This document shows positions 1-9,531 of a stretch of 64,000 nt of DNA, piece after piece (the stretch's first letter is position 1; every line of letters starts with the position of its first letter). Made by a program: the position numbers and the translations under genes. This DNA is from Staphylococcus canis. Lineage in GTDB: Bacteria; Bacillota; Bacilli; Staphylococcales; Staphylococcaceae. The notes under the pieces were generated by a model that was given only the letters and a program-made list of their open reading frames with translations, searched no databases and was not told the origin of the DNA. Location: the NCBI RefSeq assembly GCF_016238445.1, contig NZ_JABANU010000005.1:1-64000 (forward strand). The letters are read 5' to 3'.

Positions 1-3
1 CAT
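1..3 (-). CDS. Start codon of a divergent gene running off the left edge (partial)
   Basis: On the minus strand the window begins with an ATG at position 3, preceded by a good Shine-Dalgarno (AAGGAGA, about 11-17) and a -10-like TATAAT at 45-40. Only the start codon lies inside the window, so the product cannot be identified. It could be chance, but the ribosome site spacing is normal. Confidence 0.4.
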
Positions 4-303
4 AAATATCTCTCCTTAATTAGTTTGTTGGTACTTACAATTATAGAGGTATTTGTGCCGTTTTTATATTAAAAACTAAAAAATAACGGCTAGTGAATAT
101 TTCACCAACCGTTAAAAGTATAGAACCATTATTTCACTAACCGTTATTGTTTTGATAAACAGACATGTGCCTTTTAAAATGAAAATAGACTATCGTTTTT
201 AAAATATTATTATAAGCAATAACTTTAACTTATAACATAGCTAAAAAAATGATTATAAACATCTATTATTAACTTTGAAAATAATGGGATATAATTTAAT
301 GTG

Positions 304-318
304 TATTTTCTAAAAATT
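304..318. promoter_or_regulatory. Candidate CodY box upstream of pyc
   Basis: TATTTTCTAAAAATT matches 13 of 15 positions of the CodY consensus AATTTTCWGAAAATT. It lies between the -10-like TATAAT (290-295) and the Shine-Dalgarno AGGAGG (328-333), where a bound repressor would block transcription. CodY control would tie pyruvate carboxylation to amino-acid and GTP supply. This is a motif match only; AT-rich DNA gives such matches by chance. Confidence 0.4.
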
Positions 319-341
319 CAGAATGACAGGAGGCTATGTCC

Positions 342-3300
342 ATGAACAAAATACATAAAATACTTGTTGCAAATCGTGGAGAAATTGCGATTCGTATTTT
401 CAGGGCAGCAAGCGAATTAGGCATAGAAACTGTAGCGATTTATTCTACAGAAGATAAAGGGGCATTGCATCGCTATAAAGCGGATGAATCATATTTAGTA
501 GGAGAAACGTTAAAGCCAGGAGAAAGCTATTTAGACATTGAAAGTATTATACGTATTGCTTTAGACGCTAATGTCGATGCGATTCATCCAGGGTATGGAT
601 TTTTAAGTGAGAACAAAACATTTGCAGAGCGATGTCAAGAAGAGGGGATTATTTTTATAGGTCCTGAGACACGTCACTTAGAGATGTTTGGCGATAAAGT
701 TAAAGCGCGTACAACTGCGATAAATGCTGGCCTTCCTGTGATTCCAGGTACAAATGGTCCGATACAAGATTACCGAGAAGCACAAGCATTTGCAGATTCG
801 GCAGGCTATCCTTTAATGGTAAAGGCGACTAACGGAGGCGGCGGTAAGGGGATGCGTATTGTTCGACATGAACAGGAACTTGAAGAAGCATTTGAACGTG
901 CACAATCCGAAGCTAAAAAATCATTTGGAAGTAGTGAGGTTTATATTGAAAAGTATATTGAATCTCCTAAGCATATTGAAGTTCAGATTATTGGAGATAC
1001 ACATGGACATGTTGTGCATCTCTATGAACGTGATTGTTCTGTTCAAAGACGTCATCAAAAAGTTGTTGAAGTCGCTCCATCCGTCAGTTTAAAGCAAGAG
1101 TTACGTGAGCAGATATGTAAAAGTGCAGTAGACCTCATGACGCAAATTGGTTACGTTAATGCAGGAACTGTTGAGTTTTTAGTTGCTGAGGATGCGTTTT
1201 ATTTTATTGAAGTGAATCCGCGTGTACAAGTTGAACATACAATTACAGAGATGATTACAGGTGTGGATATTGTAAAGAGTCAAATTTTAATAGCAGATGG
1301 AGAGGACTTGCATCAAGATGCAATTGGTATTCCATTGCAACAAGAGATTCAAACGTTAGGTTATGCGATTCAATGTAGAATCACGACAGAAGACCCCACA
1401 CAAGATTTCATGCCAGATACAGGACGTATCGTTGCTTATCGATCAACAGGGGGATTTGGTGTACGTTTAGATGCTGGAGATGCATTTCAAGGTGCAGTGA
1501 TTTCACCATATTATGATTCACTACTCGTCAAAATCTCTACACACGCATTAACTTACAAAGAAGCACGTGAAAAGATGGATCGTTCATTACGTGAGATGAG
1601 AATTCGTGGTGTCAAAACTAATATTCGCTTTTTAAGTAACGTAATTAATCATAGCCAATTTATTTCAGGAGACTATACAACACATTTTCTAGATCAAACA
1701 CCAGAACTTTTCATCATTACACCTTCAAGAGATAGAGGAACCAAGACATTAGAATATATAGCCAATGTCACTGTCAACGGTTTTCCTAGTGTGGAAAAAA
1801 GAACAAAGCCGCATTTTGAAAAAACTGTAATTCCACATGTAAAGTCTATTGAAGGTAACTATCAAGAAAATGCGAAACGTATTCTAGATACAAATGGACC
1901 GAAAGCTGTATCAGGCTGGGTAAAAGATCAAGATGAAGTATTAATTACAGATACAACTTTTAGAGATGCACATCAATCGTTACTCGCAACACGAGTGCGT
2001 ACACACGATTTATTAAATATTGCTCCCCAAACTGCTCAGGTGATGCATGATAATTTTTCACTTGAAATGTGGGGTGGTGCAACGTTTGATGTTGCGTTCA
2101 ACTTTTTAAAAGAAAATCCATGGGAACGCTTAAAGTCTTTAAGAAAAGCTATCCCTAATGTGTTATTCCAAATGTTATTAAGGGCTTCTAATGCTGTAGG
2201 TTACAAGAATTATCCAGATAATGTTATTCAGAAATTTGTATCTGAAAGCGCTCAAGCCGGTATTGATGTATTTAGAATTTTTGATGCGTTGAATTGGGTA
2301 GAACAAATGAAAGTAGCGAATGAAGCGGTTCAACAGGCGGGAAAAATTTCTGAAGGTACGATTTGTTATACAGGTGATATTTTAAACGTACAACGTTCTA
2401 ATATTTATACAATAGATTATTATGTTCAACTTGCAAAAACACTAGAGCGTGAAGGTTTTCATATGCTAGCGATTAAAGATATGGCAGGTTTATTAAAGCC
2501 ACGTGCTGCTTTTGAACTTATTGGAGAATTGAAAAAGGCCGTTGATATTCCGATACATTTGCATACGCATGATACAAGTGGAAATGGTATTTTAACTTAT
2601 AAGCAAGCAATAGATGCTGGAGTTGATGTTATTGATACGGCGGTTGCTGCAATGTCGGGGTTGACGAGTCAACCAAGTAGCAACTCACTTTATTATGCAA
2701 TGAGTGGATTTGATCGCCCTATACGTATGGATATCGAAGGACATGAAGCATTATCGCATTATTGGGATACAGTACGTCCTTTTTATAGTGATTTTGAAAG
2801 TGATATGAAATCACCTCACACTGAAGTCTATCAACATGAAATGCCAGGAGGACAATATTCAAACTTGCGTCAACAAGCAAAGAGTTTGGGACTTGGTGAA
2901 CGTTTTAATGAAGTTAAAGACATGTATCAACGTGTCAATATACTATTTGGAGATATTATAAAAGTAACCCCATCATCTAAAGTAGTTGGTGATATGGCAT
3001 TATACATGGTACAAAATGACTTAGATGAAGGAAGGGTTATTGAAGAGGGTCATAAATTAGATTTTCCGGAATCAGTAGTGTCCTTTTTTAAAGGTGAAAT
3101 TGGTCAACCTGTAAATGGATTTAATCCACAACTTCAAGAAAAAGTGTTAAAAGGTCAAACGCCTTTAACAGAAAGACCCGGGGAATACTTGAAACCTATT
3201 GATTTTGAAGCTATGAGAAGCTCATTAAAAACATTACAGGACGAAGCGATTACAGAGCAAGATTTAATCAGTTATGTATTGTATCCAAAAGTTTATGAAC

Positions 3301-3785
3301 AGTATATTAAGACTTACCAACAATTTGGCCAAGTTGCTCTTTTAGATACACCGACATTTTTCTTTGGTATGCGAGAAAACGAAACAATCGAAATTGAAAT
3401 AGATAAAGGGAAAATATTAATTATTACATTAAAAACAATTACACAACCAGATGAAAAAGGGTTTAGAACTGTATTTTTTGATATGAATGGTCAAGCACGT
3501 CGTATTCAAGTTAAGGATGAAAATATCAAGACGGCGCATTTATCTAAAATAAAAGCAGATGCTTCTAATACTAATCACATCGGTGCACAAATGCCTGGGA
3601 CTGTAATAGAAGTTAAAGTTCAAGAGGGAGAAAGTGTATCAGCAGGTCAATCATTATTAATTACTGAAGCAATGAAAATGGAAACGACAGTTCAAGCGCC
3701 TTTTGATGGCAAGGTCAAACGTATTCACGTGATAACAGGCGATACGATTGAAACGCAAGATTTGTTGATTGAAATGACAACATAA
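342..3785 (+). CDS. pyc: Pyruvate carboxylase
   Basis: Biotin-dependent cytoplasmic enzyme that carboxylates pyruvate to oxaloacetate, refilling the TCA cycle. All three modules are present in one chain of 1147 residues, the usual length: N-terminal biotin carboxylase with the ATP-grasp glycine loop GGGGKG near 165-170, a central carboxyltransferase domain starting around DTTFRDAHQSLLATRVRT, and a C-terminal biotinyl domain with AMKM, whose biotin lysine is about residue 1112. An ATG lies 6 bases upstream at 336, but AGGAGG (328-333) is correctly spaced (8 bases) only from 342, and the product then starts MNKIHKILVANRGEIAIR as in the family. It is monocistronic: a strong terminator follows and the next gene is convergent. 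Confidence 0.97.
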   Translation: MNKIHKILVANRGEIAIRIFRAASELGIETVAIYSTEDKGALHRYKADESYLVGETLKPGESYLDIESIIRIALDANVDAIHPGYGFLSENKTFAERCQEEGIIFIGPETRHLEMFGDKVKARTTAINAGLPVIPGTNGPIQDYREAQAFADSAGYPLMVKATNGGGGKGMRIVRHEQELEEAFERAQSEAKKSFGSSEVYIEKYIESPKHIEVQIIGDTHGHVVHLYERDCSVQRRHQKVVEVAPSVSLKQELREQICKSAVDLMTQIGYVNAGTVEFLVAEDAFYFIEVNPRVQVEHTITEMITGVDIVKSQILIADGEDLHQDAIGIPLQQEIQTLGYAIQCRITTEDPTQDFMPDTGRIVAYRSTGGFGVRLDAGDAFQGAVISPYYDSLLVKISTHALTYKEAREKMDRSLREMRIRGVKTNIRFLSNVINHSQFISGDYTTHFLDQTPELFIITPSRDRGTKTLEYIANVTVNGFPSVEKRTKPHFEKTVIPHVKSIEGNYQENAKRILDTNGPKAVSGWVKDQDEVLITDTTFRDAHQSLLATRVRTHDLLNIAPQTAQVMHDNFSLEMWGGATFDVAFNFLKENPWERLKSLRKAIPNVLFQMLLRASNAVGYKNYPDNVIQKFVSESAQAGIDVFRIFDALNWVEQMKVANEAVQQAGKISEGTICYTGDILNVQRSNIYTIDYYVQLAKTLEREGFHMLAIKDMAGLLKPRAAFELIGELKKAVDIPIHLHTHDTSGNGILTYKQAIDAGVDVIDTAVAAMSGLTSQPSSNSLYYAMSGFDRPIRMDIEGHEALSHYWDTVRPFYSDFESDMKSPHTEVYQHEMPGGQYSNLRQQAKSLGLGERFNEVKDMYQRVNILFGDIIKVTPSSKVVGDMALYMVQNDLDEGRVIEEGHKLDFPESVVSFFKGEIGQPVNGFNPQLQEKVLKGQTPLTERPGEYLKPIDFEAMRSSLKTLQDEAITEQDLISYVLYPKVYEQYIKTYQQFGQVALLDTPTFFFGMRENETIEIEIDKGKILIITLKTITQPDEKGFRTVFFDMNGQARRIQVKDENIKTAHLSKIKADASNTNHIGAQMPGTVIEVKVQEGESVSAGQSLLITEAMKMETTVQAPFDGKVKRIHVITGDTIETQDLLIEMTT

Positions 3786-3798
3786 TTAAGGCATACAA

Positions 3799-3848
3799 AA
3801 AAGCTATGAAACATGGATGGACATGAAGTCTTATGTTTCATAGCTTTT
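3799..3848. terminator. Bidirectional terminator between pyc and ctaA
   Basis: Perfect 16-bp inverted repeat: arms 3799-3814 (AAAAGCTATGAAACAT) and 3833-3848. A- and T-rich flanks on both sides make it usable from both convergent genes. Confidence 0.85.
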
Positions 3849-3861
3849 AATTTAAGTTGTA

Positions 3862-4770
3862 TTATTGTTCTCCACGGTTTGATCTTAGTATCAATAGAAG
3901 GAAATAAGCAATCATTCCGAATAGATATGTGATAAATAAAGCGTGGAATAAAGCAATAATGATATTTACTTCTGTAAATATAGATAATGCACCTGTTAAA
4001 GCTTGCAGTAATACGAGAATAAATGTAGCTGTATAACCATAGTGAATTGTTCTAATATTAGAGTAGTTTTTAACAGCGTGTATATAAGCAACGAGTACAA
4101 TTATAAATACACATCCCGCTAAAAAGCGATGCGCAAGTTGTACCCAATCTTGAGTCGTATGTGGCACGAGATCACCAAACGGTAGAGGCCAAGAACCATA
4201 TGCTAGACTCGCATCTGCATGTCTTACAAGAGCCCCTGTATAAATACCTACATATGTAATGATAGCCATTAACCAAGTTAAAACTTGAAGCGGCTTATGA
4301 ATATGTACGATATTCGCTTCATATTTTTGATCTAAACCAAAAATAATCAATGTCAGTAAAAATACTGATGAAAAACTAATTAAAGAGATACCAAAGTGGA
4401 GTGCAAGTACGTAATCATTTTGTTGCCAAACAACTGCAGCAGCTCCAACTAAAGCTTGAATAATTAAAAATGCTACGCTAATGATACTTAAAGGCTTAAC
4501 TTCTTTTACGTGACCGATATTTTTCCATGCTGTAATGACCAACCATAATACAATGATTAAGGATAGACCAGATACAGCTCTATGACTTAATTCAATTATT
4601 GTTTCGATTGGTAAGTTTTGAGGTAAAAGAGCGCCATGACATAAAGGCCAATCAGTACCACAACCATCTTCAGAACCTGTTTTTGTAACCAATGCACCGC
4701 CAAGCTGAACCCAAGTCATAATGAGCGTAGCCACTACTGATAGCCATTTTAGGTTGCGCTTACTAAACAA
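3862..4770 (-). CDS. ctaA: Heme A synthase
   Basis: Integral membrane protein converting heme O to heme A for the aa3-type terminal oxidase. It has about eight membrane segments in two homologous halves. The family histidines are visible in ELSHRAV, LHFGIS, LAHRFL and FHALF, and a cysteine pair occurs early (GCGTDWPLC). I place the start at a TTG (4770), preceded by GGGGTG at 7 bases, which gives [10 protein letters not shown] as in other staphylococci. In-frame ATGs at 4785 and 4791 would add five or seven residues. It is transcribed divergently from ctaB, the gene for the preceding step, with about 200 bp between for control of both. Confidence 0.94.
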   Translation of the reverse strand: MFSKRNLKWLSVVATLIMTWVQLGGALVTKTGSEDGCGTDWPLCHGALLPQNLPIETIIELSHRAVSGLSLIIVLWLVITAWKNIGHVKEVKPLSIISVAFLIIQALVGAAAVVWQQNDYVLALHFGISLISFSSVFLLTLIIFGLDQKYEANIVHIHKPLQVLTWLMAIITYVGIYTGALVRHADASLAYGSWPLPFGDLVPHTTQDWVQLAHRFLAGCVFIIVLVAYIHAVKNYSNIRTIHYGYTATFILVLLQALTGALSIFTEVNIIIALFHALFITYLFGMIAYFLLLILRSNRGEQ

Positions 4771-4977
4771 TGCTAAACACCCCATTATCATAAATTAATA
4801 TTATTTTGAATATACATTCAGGCTTATTATAACAGAAAAAATATCTATTGATATGTAAAAATTTGAATGTTTGAAGAATGTCGTTAAAGTGTCATAAATT
4901 CTCCTTATTTCATCTAGTCAAGTTGGTTTCTTTAAGCTATCATATATAGTATATGACAATCTAAAGGGGGGTATTGA

Positions 4978-5889
4978 ATGTCAAAAGCGGATGTAGCAAG
5001 TCCAGCTACGGGACGTTTAACATATAGAGAGTTCAAAGAAATTATTAAGTTAGGTCTTGTTCAAGGCAACTTAATTCCAGCATTTGCGGGAGCTTGGTTA
5101 GCAGTAGTTATGACACAACATGCCTTTTTGTCGTCAATTCTGCAGATTATCATTACACTAATAGGCTCAGCACTGATTATGGGTGGTGCGTGTGCGGTTA
5201 ATAATTATTATGACCAAGATATTGATAAAATTATGCCAAGTAAACAAAATAGACCTACAGTGAACGATCGTATATCCGGGCGTCATTTAGTTGTATTAAG
5301 CTTTGGTATGATTATTCTTGGAGAAGTTTTACTTTTCATGATTAACATTCCAGCAGGTGTTATTGGATTAGCGGGTGTAGTTGGCTATATTTCATTATAT
5401 TCAATATGGTCAAAACGTCATACAACTTGGAATACTGTCGTAGGTAGCTTCCCAGGTGCAGTACCGCCACTGATTGGATGGGTAGCTATAGATGGTCACT
5501 TAAGTGTTATGGCTTGGGCATTATTTTTAGTGGTATTTTGTTGGCAGCCTGTTCATTTTTATGCATTGGCGATTAAACGTAAAGAAGAATATGCTATGGC
5601 AAGCATACCGATGTTACCTTCTGTAAAAGGATTTAAACGTACTCGTATTGGTATGTTTATATGGTTAGTAGCTTTATTACCACTGCCATTTTTAATGCAA
5701 GATTTGGGCATTACTTTCATGGTTTTAGCTACTTTACTAAATATTGGTTGGATAATTTTAGGTTTTACAAGCTTCAAAGCCTCAACAAAAGAAGTAAAAT
5801 GGGCAACTTTAATGTTTGTTTACTCACTTAATTACCTTGTCTTGTTTTTCGCACTTGTTGTGGTAGTTTCTTTGATTAAGATGATTTAA
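4978..5889 (+). CDS. ctaB: Protoheme IX farnesyltransferase (heme O synthase)
   Basis: UbiA-family membrane prenyltransferase that attaches the farnesyl group to heme B, giving heme O, the substrate of CtaA. The prenyl-diphosphate/metal motif [12 protein letters not shown] lies at about residues 75-86, and seven or more hydrophobic segments follow. At 303 residues it has the usual length. A strong ribosome site (AAGGGGGG) sits 8 bases before the ATG. Divergent from ctaA and followed by ctaM after 25 bp, so the locus is a compact heme A/oxidase maturation group. Confidence 0.96.
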   Translation: MSKADVASPATGRLTYREFKEIIKLGLVQGNLIPAFAGAWLAVVMTQHAFLSSILQIIITLIGSALIMGGACAVNNYYDQDIDKIMPSKQNRPTVNDRISGRHLVVLSFGMIILGEVLLFMINIPAGVIGLAGVVGYISLYSIWSKRHTTWNTVVGSFPGAVPPLIGWVAIDGHLSVMAWALFLVVFCWQPVHFYALAIKRKEEYAMASIPMLPSVKGFKRTRIGMFIWLVALLPLPFLMQDLGITFMVLATLLNIGWIILGFTSFKASTKEVKWATLMFVYSLNYLVLFFALVVVVSLIKMI

Positions 5890-5914
5890 TTTTGAAAAGA
5901 GTGAGGATGAAATA

Positions 5915-6379
5915 ATGGATTTAATGAGAATCTTACCCATGATTAGTACAGCATGTATATCAATTAGTGCTATATTTGTTGCAATTGGATGGCGTCATAT
6001 CTATATGCGCCGCATCGAAAAACATAAAAAAAATATGTTAATCGCAGCAACATTAGCTGTTATTTTCTTTATCATTTATGCAAGCCGTACAATCTTTTTA
6101 GGGAATACAGCTTTCGGTGGACCAGATGCAATTAAGCCTTTTTATACGATATTCTTAATTTTTCATATTGTATTAGCTACAGTTGGTGCGGTATTTGGTA
6201 TTATTCAAATTACAACAGGGTTAAAAGAAAAGTATCATATTCATCGAAAAGTTGGACCAACTGCATCAGTTGTATGGTTTGCAACTGCAATTACAGGTCT
6301 TGTTACGAATATTTTACTTTATGTATTGTACCCAGGTGGCGAAACAACTTCATTATTACGTGCAACATTCGGTTATTAA
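5915..6379 (+). CDS. ctaM: CtaM-like DUF420 membrane protein, aa3 oxidase assembly
   Basis: A 154-residue protein with four predicted membrane helices and DUF420-type sequence, placed directly after ctaB. In S. aureus the gene in this position, ctaM, is needed for a working aa3-type menaquinol oxidase (established knowledge). The histidines in WRHIYMRR, FHIVLA and YHIHRKVG are typical of the family. Preceded by GTGAGGA at normal spacing. Its exact biochemical role (cofactor insertion or assembly) cannot be read from the sequence. Confidence 0.88.
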   Translation: MDLMRILPMISTACISISAIFVAIGWRHIYMRRIEKHKKNMLIAATLAVIFFIIYASRTIFLGNTAFGGPDAIKPFYTIFLIFHIVLATVGAVFGIIQITTGLKEKYHIHRKVGPTASVVWFATAITGLVTNILLYVLYPGGETTSLLRATFGY

Positions 6380-6581
6380 ATCAGATTTAATAATGAATTG
6401 AATATGAGTGTACATTAAGGTGGTTAAGCGCAATAGACGTTGTGTTTAGCCATCTTTTTATTTAGATACTAAATAGTATTTGAATTAAGAATTGAAACTT
6501 TTTACATTCTTCCGTTTAAAAAAATTTATAAACATGCGACAATAAAGTTTATAAGAGTTTTGAAAAGAGGAGGGGACGACT

Positions 6582-7655
6582 TTGAAAGGTATTTTAATTA
6601 AAATATTAGGCGTTATGTTACTTGTTGTATTTTTAGTTTATTTATTTTATTCCCCTCAACTCGAATTTGATGTTTTAGAAAATCCAAATCAATCTAAGAC
6701 GGAAAAAAGCAATAGTACACCTACGAAGCATCTCGAGCAAAACATGAATCCTAAATTAACATCTGGCTTAGGCACGATGATTGGCCAACCTATTGGCAAA
6801 GTTACCGAAAAATTAGGTGAACCGGATCGCACATATCATTACTTAAAAAAATATAAAACATCAATTTATCAAAAAAAAGACGCATATATCATTGTGTTAT
6901 CAGAAAAACAGAAAGTAAAATCGATTTATTTAACTGGCCAAGGATCTCGTGACTTGTCAGGACCAATTAAAGTTAATGATGATGCTACAAAGTTATATAA
7001 TTCGTATTCAATGAACACCGAGCCTCAATTTGAATTAAATCACAAAAAATATCACTTTGAGTTATCTGATTTTGATATCAAAACACAAGCTTTAATTCAA
7101 TTAGAAAACACCTATACGCAAGTGTTTATTGATCAACAAAGCAATCGTATATTAGGTGTTCGTTTCTTAGATAAGGAAGCATTAGTAGATATTAATCCTT
7201 ACTCGGATAAAATTAATGAGCCTTTGACAGATGAAGCTCTGGAACAAGAAGATAAGAAACAAACTCCGGATCAAACCAAAAACCAACTTTTAACAATGTA
7301 TGACTTAACAAATGAAATGAGAAAGTTAAATCAAAGAGCGCCCTTAGAAGTAAATTCGACGCTTGAAAATGTAGCAACAGTTGATTTATTTGATGTAGTA
7401 GACCGTGCTAATGCTGATTTTAGAGAAGGTCACTTGATCGATTTAATCAATCAAACACGATTGGATTATGACTCTGTTACACAAAATGTCGGCTACAATT
7501 TTAATGATGTCCCAACTGTGGTTCATGGATGGATAAATTCAGATACACACCGCTCTAGAATGTTAAATGCAGAGTATGATGAAATGGGCGGAGAAGTTGA
7601 TCGGCAGTATTATATGTTAATATTCTTGGGAAAAGGGGAGGATAAAAATGTTTGA
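6582..7655 (+). CDS. Membrane-anchored CAP (SCP/PR1) domain protein, YlbC-like
   Basis: A 357-residue protein with one N-terminal hydrophobic segment (about residues 6-22) that serves as signal anchor, then a polar linker, a CAP-associated domain (IGQPIGKVTEKLGEPDRTY, about 63-81), and a C-terminal CAP/SCP domain (about 235-355) containing HGWINSDTHRSRMLNAEYDEMG. This domain order is that of Bacillus YlbC, and the following gene is ylbF-like, as in Bacillus. Start is TTG, supported by AGGAGGGG 8 bases upstream. It overlaps the next gene by 8 bp. The extracytoplasmic function is unknown. Confidence 0.85.
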   Translation: MKGILIKILGVMLLVVFLVYLFYSPQLEFDVLENPNQSKTEKSNSTPTKHLEQNMNPKLTSGLGTMIGQPIGKVTEKLGEPDRTYHYLKKYKTSIYQKKDAYIIVLSEKQKVKSIYLTGQGSRDLSGPIKVNDDATKLYNSYSMNTEPQFELNHKKYHFELSDFDIKTQALIQLENTYTQVFIDQQSNRILGVRFLDKEALVDINPYSDKINEPLTDEALEQEDKKQTPDQTKNQLLTMYDLTNEMRKLNQRAPLEVNSTLENVATVDLFDVVDRANADFREGHLIDLINQTRLDYDSVTQNVGYNFNDVPTVVHGWINSDTHRSRMLNAEYDEMGGEVDRQYYMLIFLGKGEDKNV

Positions 7656-8088
7656 TTCTGAAGTGATGCAGATTCTTGATGAAGTAGATAATCTTGCTGA
7701 TATGATACAAGATTCTCAGATTTTTCAACAGTATGAAAAGGCAAAAGAAACACTCGAGAATGATACGGAAGCAAAAGCTTTATATCGTGATTTTATGAAG
7801 ATTAGAGATCAATATACAGATGTACAACGTTTTGGTCGATACCACCCGGATTATCAAAAGATTATGCTAGAAACAAGACGTAAAAAAAGAGCTTATGAAA
7901 TGCATGATACAGTTGTACAATTTAAACAAAAAGAAACAGAACTTCAAAAATTATTAGATGAAGTTGCTTCAATTATTGCTTCAAGCATCTCATCACATGT
8001 TAAAGTAGATGCGGGTTCACCGTTTGCAAAGAATCAAATCGGTTGCGGTTGTGGTTCAGGTGGACAATGTGGATGTAGTGTTGGATAA
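7648..8088 (+). CDS. ylbF: YlbF/RicF-family regulator with C-terminal cysteine cluster
   Basis: A 146-residue, mostly helical protein of the YlbF/YmcA family. In Bacillus, RicF (YlbF) joins RicA and RicT in a complex that carries [4Fe-4S] clusters and steers RNase Y-dependent mRNA processing. The C-terminus has five cysteines in a glycine-rich tail (CGCGSGGQCGC), matching the proposed cluster-ligand tail and distinguishing RicF from RicA. It starts within the end of the CAP gene with GGGGAGG 6 bases upstream, so the two are translationally coupled. A bidirectional terminator follows. Confidence 0.87.
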   Translation: MFDSEVMQILDEVDNLADMIQDSQIFQQYEKAKETLENDTEAKALYRDFMKIRDQYTDVQRFGRYHPDYQKIMLETRRKKRAYEMHDTVVQFKQKETELQKLLDEVASIIASSISSHVKVDAGSPFAKNQIGCGCGSGGQCGCSVG

Positions 8089-8106
8089 ATGAATTATAAA
8101 GAGCAG

Positions 8107-8149
8107 TTAAGAGGTTGAGGGAGTTATAGAAACTATCTCAACCTCTTAA
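8107..8149. terminator. Bidirectional terminator between ylbF and the GDPD gene
   Basis: Arms TTAAGAGGTTGAG (8107-8119) and CTCAACCTCTTAA (8137-8149) form a perfect 13-bp stem, with a short internal AGTT/AACT pairing. It lies between convergent genes. Confidence 0.8.
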
Positions 8150-8176
8150 ATTTAACTCAATCTCAAAACTTCGAAA

Positions 8177-9115
8177 TTAATGGAATGATGAATGGGTATC
8201 AATACTATTTAAAAATTGACGACCTAATTCTGGTCGATCTGTTACGATTGTATGGACACCCATTTGGTATAAATCATGCATTAAATCAACGCTATTGATA
8301 CCATAAAAGCCTGGTATAATATGACGTTTATTTAACCATTTAATTAATATAGGTTGTACTAGTGAAATACCTTTGAAAGTCGTAGGAAGTTGAAAAGTAT
8401 CTGCATTGCCGTCATATAGATGACTTAAACCGGTATAGAGTTTTAAAATTGCATCTGTTACTTCTGCTTGACTTGCACCAATTGCAATAGATTGATCTTG
8501 ATATAAATTAAAACGTTCAATTTGTGACTTATAAAAGCTAGTAACGAGCACACGATCTTCTGCATGATTACGTTTGATAACATCGTATAAACGTTTCGCT
8601 GCAATACTGCCTTCATAACTATCAGGATGATCCTTAATATCTATATTTACGAGTTGTTTAGGATAACGTTGAAGTAATTCGTCTAATGTAATTATCTTAG
8701 CATCCGGGTGATTGCGATAGGGTGTATTACCGTTGATGTCTTTAAAATGGTACCCAGCATCTAAACTTTTGAGTTCTTCAAGTGTATGATTTGCGACAAG
8801 ACCTGAGCCATTTGTTGTACGAGTCACATCTGCATCGTGAAAGACAATGACATTTTCGTCCTTACTCATACGAATGTCAGTTTCAAATCCATTTAAGCCC
8901 ATCTCTACAGAATGATCAAAGGCTAAAAAAGTTTGTTCTGGTCTTTCATACATACCGCCTCTATGACTGAATAGATAGGGCGTGGGGTGTTTGAAGAATG
9001 GTTTTATTTCACGTGTTGACGGTGGTGTCTTAAATTTCTTAAGTAGCATTGCACTACCTACAATTCCTGATATTCCCACAATAGTACGAGAGACGAACTT
9101 ATTCATCTTAGTCAT
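8177..9115 (-). CDS. Glycerophosphodiester phosphodiesterase family protein
   Basis: GDPD-family TIM-barrel hydrolase of about 312 residues, expected to release glycerol-3-phosphate from deacylated phospholipids or related glycerophosphodiesters. The signature is clear: FSHRGG, then RPEQTFLAFDHSV, then FETDIRMSKD and VIVFHD, which supply the metal-binding and catalytic residues. The N-terminus has a basic start and a hydrophobic stretch that could act as a signal anchor, suggesting action outside the membrane. Start chosen at 9115 (MTKMNKFV) because AGGAGTG is correctly spaced there; an upstream in-frame ATG at 9139 lacks a site. Single gene, convergent with ylbF. Confidence 0.9.
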   Translation of the reverse strand: MTKMNKFVSRTIVGISGIVGSAMLLKKFKTPPSTREIKPFFKHPTPYLFSHRGGMYERPEQTFLAFDHSVEMGLNGFETDIRMSKDENVIVFHDADVTRTTNGSGLVANHTLEELKSLDAGYHFKDINGNTPYRNHPDAKIITLDELLQRYPKQLVNIDIKDHPDSYEGSIAAKRLYDVIKRNHAEDRVLVTSFYKSQIERFNLYQDQSIAIGASQAEVTDAILKLYTGLSHLYDGNADTFQLPTTFKGISLVQPILIKWLNKRHIIPGFYGINSVDLMHDLYQMGVHTIVTDRPELGRQFLNSIDTHSSFH

Positions 9116-9267
9116 TTTGAGCACTCCTTTAACATGCATTGATGATTTTATTTTACTATAATATTTGAAATAACAGTACTAAAGTAGTGAAATATTTTCC
9201 TGTTAATAGGGACGTACCGCTTCAATGCTTATGTATGATAATATTAAATTAAAGGTGAGGTGAAAAT

Positions 9268-9531
9268 ATGGAGATAGTCCAACGTGAAAAACTAATCATT
9301 TACCTGAAAAATATGAAGCATGAGCGACATATTCGTAAATATGGTCATATTGTTTATGCAAATAAAAAAGAAAAATATATTATGATGTATGTCACTCAAG
9401 ATAAGGTTGATGACGTTGTAAATAAATTAATGAAATTAAAGTACGTTGAAAAAATAGAAGGCTCACCTTATAAATATTTAAAACAAATTTATGAAAAAGA
9501 ATCACATGAACAAACGCATGGATTACTCTAA
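9268..9531 (+). CDS. ylbG: YlbG-like DUF2129 (UPF0298) protein
   Basis: An 87-residue basic cytoplasmic protein whose sequence (VQREKLIIYLKNMKHERHIRKYGHI) is that of the UPF0298/DUF2129 family found in Bacillus and Staphylococcus between ylbF-like and rsmD genes. Function is not established. A good ribosome site (AAGGTGAGG) precedes the ATG. Its 3' end overlaps the convergent minus-strand gene by 9 bp. Confidence 0.85.
   Translation: MEIVQREKLIIYLKNMKHERHIRKYGHIVYANKKEKYIMMYVTQDKVDDVVNKLMKLKYVEKIEGSPYKYLKQIYEKESHEQTHGLL

Larger units (their letters stand above)
1..341. other. Intergenic region upstream of pyc with a hairpin and a third arm copy
   Basis: This gene-free stretch holds a dyad: arm 84-97 (TAACGGCTAGTGAA) and arm 101-114 (TTCACCAACCGTTA), separated by three bases. 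The right arm recurs almost exactly at 133-146. Read on the minus strand, the hairpin is followed by a T-run (83-78), like an intrinsic terminator or attenuator in the leader of the divergent gene. The two alternative right arms could compete for the same left arm. Toward pyc there is a -10-like TATAAT at 290-295. Confidence 0.5.
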
